Source: Pseudonocardiales bacterium
GTDB lineage: Bacteria > Actinomycetota > Actinomycetes > Mycobacteriales > Pseudonocardiaceae
NCBI GenBank assembly: GCA_013695005.1
Contig: JACDBJ010000066.1
Span: 1 to 8,943 of the forward strand
DNA length: 8,943 nucleotides
Direction: 5' to 3'
Under the pieces are notes generated by a model, which was not told the DNA's origin, made no database searches, and saw only the letters and a list, made by a program, of their open reading frames with translations. This document shows, piece after piece, positions 6,211-8,943 of this stretch. Position numbers and translations under genes: made by a program. The first letter of the stretch is position 1; every line of letters starts with the position of its first letter.

Positions 6211-6229
6211 GCCAGGGCTGCGGCCTGGC
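6211..6229. repeat. Second inverted repeat upstream of gpmA
   Basis: GCCAGG (6211-6216) and CCTGGC (6224-6229) are perfect 6-bp complements with a 7-nt spacer, 37 nt before the gpmA GTG. It may be a regulatory dyad in the gpmA promoter region; evidence is symmetry only. Confidence 0.35.
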
Positions 6230-6265
6230 CGGATGTGACGCTGGTCTCTGCGGCAAGCTAGAACC

Positions 6266-7009
6266 GTGAGCCACACCCTGGTGCTGCTGCGGCATGGGCA
6301 GAGCGAGTGGAACGCCAAGAACCTGTTCACCGGTTGGGTGGACGTACCGCTGTCGGAGGCGGGTGAGCAGGAGGCCCACCGCGGCGGCGAGCTGCTCGCC
6401 GAGGCGGGGCTGCTGCCCGACGTGGTGCACACCTCGGTGCAGCGGCGGGCCATCAACACGGCCAACATCGCACTGGACGCCTGCGACCGGCACTGGATCC
6501 CCGTGCGCCGCGACTGGCGGCTCAACGAGCGGCACTACGGCGCACTGCAGGGCAAGGACAAGAGCCAGGTGCTGGCGGAGTTCGGCGAAGAGCAGTTCAT
6601 GATCTGGCGTCGCTCCTACGACGTGCCGCCGCCGCCCATCGAGCCGGGCAGCGAGTTCGCCCAGGACGGCGACCCGCGCTACGCCTCGCTCGGGGAGCAG
6701 ATGCCGCGCACCGAGTGCCTCGCCGACGTGGTCGCGCGGATGCTGCCGTACTGGGATGACGCGATCGTCACGGACCTGCGGGCCGGCGGGGTCGTGCTGC
6801 TCGCCGCGCACGGCAACTCGCTGCGGGCACTGGTCAAGCACCTCGACGGGCTGTCCAACGAGCAGGTCGTCGGGCTGAACATCCCCACCGGCATCCCGCT
6901 TCGCTACGAGCTGGACGACGATCTCCGCCCGGTGCGCTCCGGGGGTGAGTACCTCGACCCCACGGCGGCCGAGCAGGCGATCACGGCGGTGGCCAATCAG
7001 GGCCGTTGA
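6266..7009 (+). CDS. gpmA: 2,3-bisphosphoglycerate-dependent phosphoglycerate mutase
   Basis: The 247-residue enzyme interconverts 3-phosphoglycerate and 2-phosphoglycerate in cytoplasmic glycolysis and gluconeogenesis. The phosphohistidine motif is LVLLRHGQSEWN with His10. Other active-site elements are SVQRRAINTA (Arg60/61), NERHYGALQGK (Glu88) and the second histidine in LLAAHGNSLRAL (His182). The length equals the usual dPGM length and the C-terminal IPTGIPLRYELD segment is intact. GTG 6266 is fixed by the family N-terminus. No Shine-Dalgarno precedes it, so the transcript may be leaderless. In Mycobacterium this gene (gpm1) also sits immediately upstream of senX3-regX3, and the linkage here supports orthology. 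The neighbours further upstream differ from the mycobacterial mshA region. Confidence 0.97.
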   Translation: MSHTLVLLRHGQSEWNAKNLFTGWVDVPLSEAGEQEAHRGGELLAEAGLLPDVVHTSVQRRAINTANIALDACDRHWIPVRRDWRLNERHYGALQGKDKSQVLAEFGEEQFMIWRRSYDVPPPPIEPGSEFAQDGDPRYASLGEQMPRTECLADVVARMLPYWDDAIVTDLRAGGVVLLAAHGNSLRALVKHLDGLSNEQVVGLNIPTGIPLRYELDDDLRPVRSGGEYLDPTAAEQAITAVANQGR

Positions 7010-7029
7010 GCCCGCGGGTACCCCAACGA

Positions 7030-7051
7030 GTGAACCGGGCGTGAACGGCCG
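7030..7051. promoter_or_regulatory. PHO-box / RegX3-box-like direct repeat upstream of senX3
   Basis: GTGAAC occurs at 7030-7035 and again at 7041-7046, exactly one 11-nt unit apart; on the other strand these are GTTCAC repeats. Eleven-nt spaced GTTCAC-like units are the known PHO-box architecture for PhoP in Streptomyces, and mycobacterial RegX3 binds related GTTCAC repeats. No third unit is visible on either side. The site lies about 90-110 nt before the senX3 start, fitting RegX3 autoregulation. Binding is inferred. Confidence 0.6.
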
Positions 7052-7128
7052 CCCAATTCTGGCCTCGCAGCACGTCAGACCGCTCACTGTGTGCGGTTCG
7101 TAGTGGCAACCCAGCAGGGAAAGCTGCC

Positions 7129-7134
7129 TACGAT
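7129..7134 (+). promoter_or_regulatory. Putative -10 element for a leaderless senX3 transcript
   Basis: TACGAT fits TAnnnT and is followed by 6 nt before GTG 7141, so initiation would fall at or next to the start codon. No Shine-Dalgarno lies close upstream; the nearest purine run (AGGGAAAG) is about 18 nt away. This supports a leaderless mRNA, common in actinobacteria. No clear -35 is seen. The rest of 7010-7140 holds only the GTGAAC repeats and a weak ACCGC/GCGGT dyad (7079-7097). Confidence 0.5.
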
Positions 7135-7140
7135 GCGGCT

Positions 7141-8352
7141 GTGAGCGCGCAAGCGTGGGTCGCGGTGTCGGCCGCCGCGTTGCTGGGGCTGCTCATCGGC
7201 GTGCTGATCGGCAGGCGACGACACATCGAGAGTCGCCGCTCCCGGATCGCCACACCGGTGGCGCCCACGGTCGCGCACCTGCTGCAGCGGGTCGTCAGCT
7301 CCGCCGCCAACGGGATGGCCGTGTTGAACCGGCACGGGGACGTCGTGATGCACAACCCGCGCGCCGCAGAGCTCGGCGTCATCCGTGGTGGCTGCGCCGA
7401 CCAGCGTGCGTGGAAGGCGGCCCAGCAGGTGGTCGAACGCGGTGCGCCCGTCGAGGTCGATCTCTCGCCGCTCTCGCACCGTGGCCGCGAGCCCGAGGCG
7501 GTCGTCGCGGTGGTCCGCCCGCTCGGGGAGGGCTACACGGTGGTCGACGCCGCGGACACCTCGGACGCGGTACGTCTCGAGGCCACCCGGCGGGACTTCG
7601 TCGCCAACGTCAGCCACGAGCTCAAGACCCCGGTCGGGGCGGTCGGCCTGCTCGCCGAGGCGGTGCTCGATGCGGTCGACGACCCCGAGCAGGTGCACCG
7701 GTTCGGCACGAAGATCCTCAACGAAGCCAACCGGCTGGGTGCGCTGGTCACCGAGCTGATCGCGCTGTCGCGGCTGACCGGCGGCGAGCGGCTGCCGGAC
7801 CTGGCCGTCGTCGACGTCGACGGGGTGGTCGCGGAGGCGTTGGCGCGGTGCCGGTTGCTCGCCGAGTCGACCGGCGTGGAGATCACCGTGGACGGCCCGA
7901 GCGGGCTGCTCGTCGAGGGTGACCGCACCCTGCTGGTCACCGCGCTGTCCAACCTCATCGACAACGCGGTGGCGTACTCGCCGGTCGAGGCACCGGTGTC
8001 GGTGAGCCGGCTGCTCGTCAACGGCGTGGTGGAGATAGCCGTGACCGATCGGGGCATCGGGATCGCGCCGGAGCACCAGCAGCGCGTGTTCGAGCGGTTC
8101 TTCCGGGTCGACCCGGCGCGCTCGCGGGCCACCGGCGGCACCGGCCTCGGGCTGGCGATCGTCAAGCACGTCGCGGCCAACCACGGCGGCGAGGTGCGGT
8201 TGTGGTCGCGGACCGGCACGGGGTCGACCTTCACGCTGCGGCTGCCGGCGCACGCCGTCGCCGCGGAGACCGGTGATCCACCGTCGCTCGGCATGGTCTC
8301 CGAGCCGTTGGGGCCACCGAGCGGCGTCGAGCTCCATGATCGGGCCGGCTGA
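7141..8352 (+). CDS. senX3: Sensor histidine kinase SenX3
   Basis: This 403-residue kinase is the sensor of the SenX3-RegX3 phosphate-response two-component system. A hydrophobic N-terminus at about 6-24 anchors it; that length fits a single clear helix, whereas mycobacterial SenX3 is usually described with two. A PAS-like domain (about 46-145) includes VLNRHGDVVMHNPRAAELGV. The HisKA box is FVANVSHELKTPVGA with phospho-His159. The ATPase domain has the N box LSNLIDNAVAYS (271-275), G1 DRGIGI (303-308), F box FERFFR (317-322) and G2 GGTGLGLAIVKHVAANH (332-348). These stretches are nearly identical to mycobacterial SenX3, as is the length (about 410). The C-terminal tail after residue 370 is low-complexity. 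It precedes regX3 by 34 nt, so they are almost certainly cotranscribed. A PHO-box-like repeat upstream suggests feedback by RegX3. Confidence 0.96.
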   Translation: MSAQAWVAVSAAALLGLLIGVLIGRRRHIESRRSRIATPVAPTVAHLLQRVVSSAANGMAVLNRHGDVVMHNPRAAELGVIRGGCADQRAWKAAQQVVERGAPVEVDLSPLSHRGREPEAVVAVVRPLGEGYTVVDAADTSDAVRLEATRRDFVANVSHELKTPVGAVGLLAEAVLDAVDDPEQVHRFGTKILNEANRLGALVTELIALSRLTGGERLPDLAVVDVDGVVAEALARCRLLAESTGVEITVDGPSGLLVEGDRTLLVTALSNLIDNAVAYSPVEAPVSVSRLLVNGVVEIAVTDRGIGIAPEHQQRVFERFFRVDPARSRATGGTGLGLAIVKHVAANHGGEVRLWSRTGTGSTFTLRLPAHAVAAETGDPPSLGMVSEPLGPPSGVELHDRAG

Positions 8353-8374
8353 GCAGCGCGGAACGGCGCTGAAC

Positions 8375-8381
8375 AAGGAGG
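8375..8381 (+). promoter_or_regulatory. Strong ribosome-binding site deciding the regX3 start
   Basis: AAGGAGG at 8375-8381 lies 5 nt before GTG 8387. An ATG at 8382 is too close to it and, in its own frame, reads only Met-Arg before TGA. GTG 8387, which opens the response-regulator frame, is therefore the true start. Confidence 0.8.
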
Positions 8382-8386
8382 ATGCG

Positions 8387-8943
8387 GTGACCAGGGTGCT
8401 GATCGTGGAAGACGAGGAGTCCTTCGCCGACCCGTTGGCGTTCCTGCTCCGCAAGGAGGGGTTCACCACCGCCGTCGCGGGCACCGGGCAGGACGCGCTG
8501 GAGGAGTTCGACCGCAACGGCGCCGACATTGTGCTGCTGGACCTGATGCTGCCCGGTATGAGCGGCACCGACGTTTGCAAGGCGCTGCGGTCGCGCTCCG
8601 CCGTGCCGGTGATCATGGTGACGGCGCGCGACGGGGAGATCGACAAGGTGGTCGGGTTGGAGCTGGGCGCCGACGACTACGTCACCAAGCCGTACTCGGC
8701 GCGCGAGCTGATCGCGCGGGTGCGGGCCGTGCTCCGGCGGGGCAGCGAGGCGGCCGACGGCGACGGTTCACTCGCCGTGCTGGAGGCCGGCCCGGTGCGG
8801 ATGGACGTCGAGCGGCACGTCGTGACCGTTTCCGGCGGCGAGGTGCCGTTGCCGCTCAAGGAGTTCGACCTGCTCGAGTATCTGCTGCGCAACGTCGGCC
8901 GGGTGCTGACGCGCGGGCAGCTGATCGACCGGGTGTGGGGCGC
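8387..8943 (+). CDS. regX3: Response regulator RegX3 (3' end beyond the window)
   Basis: About 185 codons are present, running off the window in the middle of RVWG; family members are about 227-230 residues, so roughly 40 are missing by truncation of the window. The receiver domain (1-120) begins MTRVLIVEDEES with acidic residues Asp9/Glu10, phospho-acceptor Asp52 in VLLDLMLPGMSG, Thr79 in MVTARD and Lys101 in YVTKPYSARELIARVRAVLRR. An OmpR/PhoB-type winged-helix DNA-binding domain starts at about 128, with PLKEFDLLEYLLRNVGRVLTRGQLIDRVWG visible in part. It is phosphorylated by SenX3 and in mycobacteria activates phosphate-starvation genes through GTTCAC-type repeats. The 34-nt gap after senX3 shows no long repeat such as the MIRU elements between these genes in M. 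tuberculosis. Confidence 0.96.
   Translation, partial: MTRVLIVEDEESFADPLAFLLRKEGFTTAVAGTGQDALEEFDRNGADIVLLDLMLPGMSGTDVCKALRSRSAVPVIMVTARDGEIDKVVGLELGADDYVTKPYSARELIARVRAVLRRGSEAADGDGSLAVLEAGPVRMDVERHVVTVSGGEVPLPLKEFDLLEYLLRNVGRVLTRGQLIDRVWG

Noticed and set aside
5440..6525. 361-codon - strand frame overlapping the antiporter and gpmA
   Set aside because: It is one base off the real antiporter frame and gives Arg/Ser/Ala-rich sequence with no membrane segments.
6086..7087. 333-codon - strand frame opposite gpmA
   Set aside because: It is antisense to a full-length, motif-complete phosphoglycerate mutase; composition is that of a shadow frame.
7079..7097. ACCGC/GCGGT dyad with a 9-nt loop upstream of senX3
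   Set aside because: Five-bp arms are expected by chance in this composition and there is no T tract, so it is not called as a terminator or operator.
8382..8390. Tiny ATGCGGTGA minigene overlapping the regX3 start
   Set aside because: It is an incidental ATG between the Shine-Dalgarno and GTG 8387; too close to the RBS and no evidence that it is translated.
7084..8646. 520-codon open frame on the - strand opposite senX3 and the start of regX3
   Set aside because: It lies antisense to a kinase with every catalytic box intact and shows no domain of its own; a GC-rich shadow.

Overview
The window is very GC-rich, uses many GTG starts, and carries the linked set phosphoglycerate mutase / SenX3 sensor kinase / RegX3 response regulator. 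That order is known from Mycobacterium (gpm1-senX3-regX3) and related mycolate-type and Pseudonocardiales actinobacteria. I read it as an actinomycete chromosome segment, most likely Pseudonocardiales; the genus cannot be fixed from sequence alone. No tRNA, rRNA, CRISPR array, insertion sequence or prophage gene is visible.

Left part (1-2571, all + strand). Positions 1-191 may hold the damaged 3' end of an acyl-CoA synthetase-like gene, followed by a small hairpin. Three tightly packed genes follow: an LpqN-like lipoprotein (331-957), a 10-TM EamA/DMT transporter (954-1862), and a uronate-dehydrogenase-like NAD(P)-dependent SDR (1859-2571). Each junction is a 4-nt start/stop overlap, so they look like one translationally coupled operon. 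The SDR frame is broken by one missing base near 2092. A rho-independent terminator (about 2589-2609) closes the operon, and its stem is also one arm of a 14-bp inverted repeat.

Middle part (2572-5115). A DUF2784 membrane protein (+, 2714-3169) converges on an RsbA-type MEDS + histidine-kinase-like ATPase protein (-, 2849-4072), and the two frames overlap tail to tail by 321 nt. The RsbA-like gene is divergent from a LysR regulator (+, 4231-5115). The 158-nt gap between them holds phased GTCC/GGAC half-sites that could be a shared operator.

Right part (5102-8943). A CPA2/KefB-like cation:proton antiporter (-, 5102-6149) overlaps the LysR 3' end by 14 nt. It is frameshifted and also appears to have lost about 60 residues in the middle. 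Divergent from it is gpmA (+, 6266-7009), then senX3 (+, 7141-8352) and regX3 (+, 8387 to beyond the window end). The gpmA-senX3 gap contains two GTGAAC units exactly 11 nt apart, matching the architecture of PHO/RegX3 boxes, and a TACGAT -10 placed for a leaderless senX3 transcript. Together these suggest a phosphate-responsive, probably self-regulated SenX3-RegX3 system.

I did not find a convincing new multi-gene system. The best leads are the PHO-box-like repeat, the nested terminator/inverted repeat, the long convergent overlap, and the cluster of broken frames, which needs to be separated from sequencing error.
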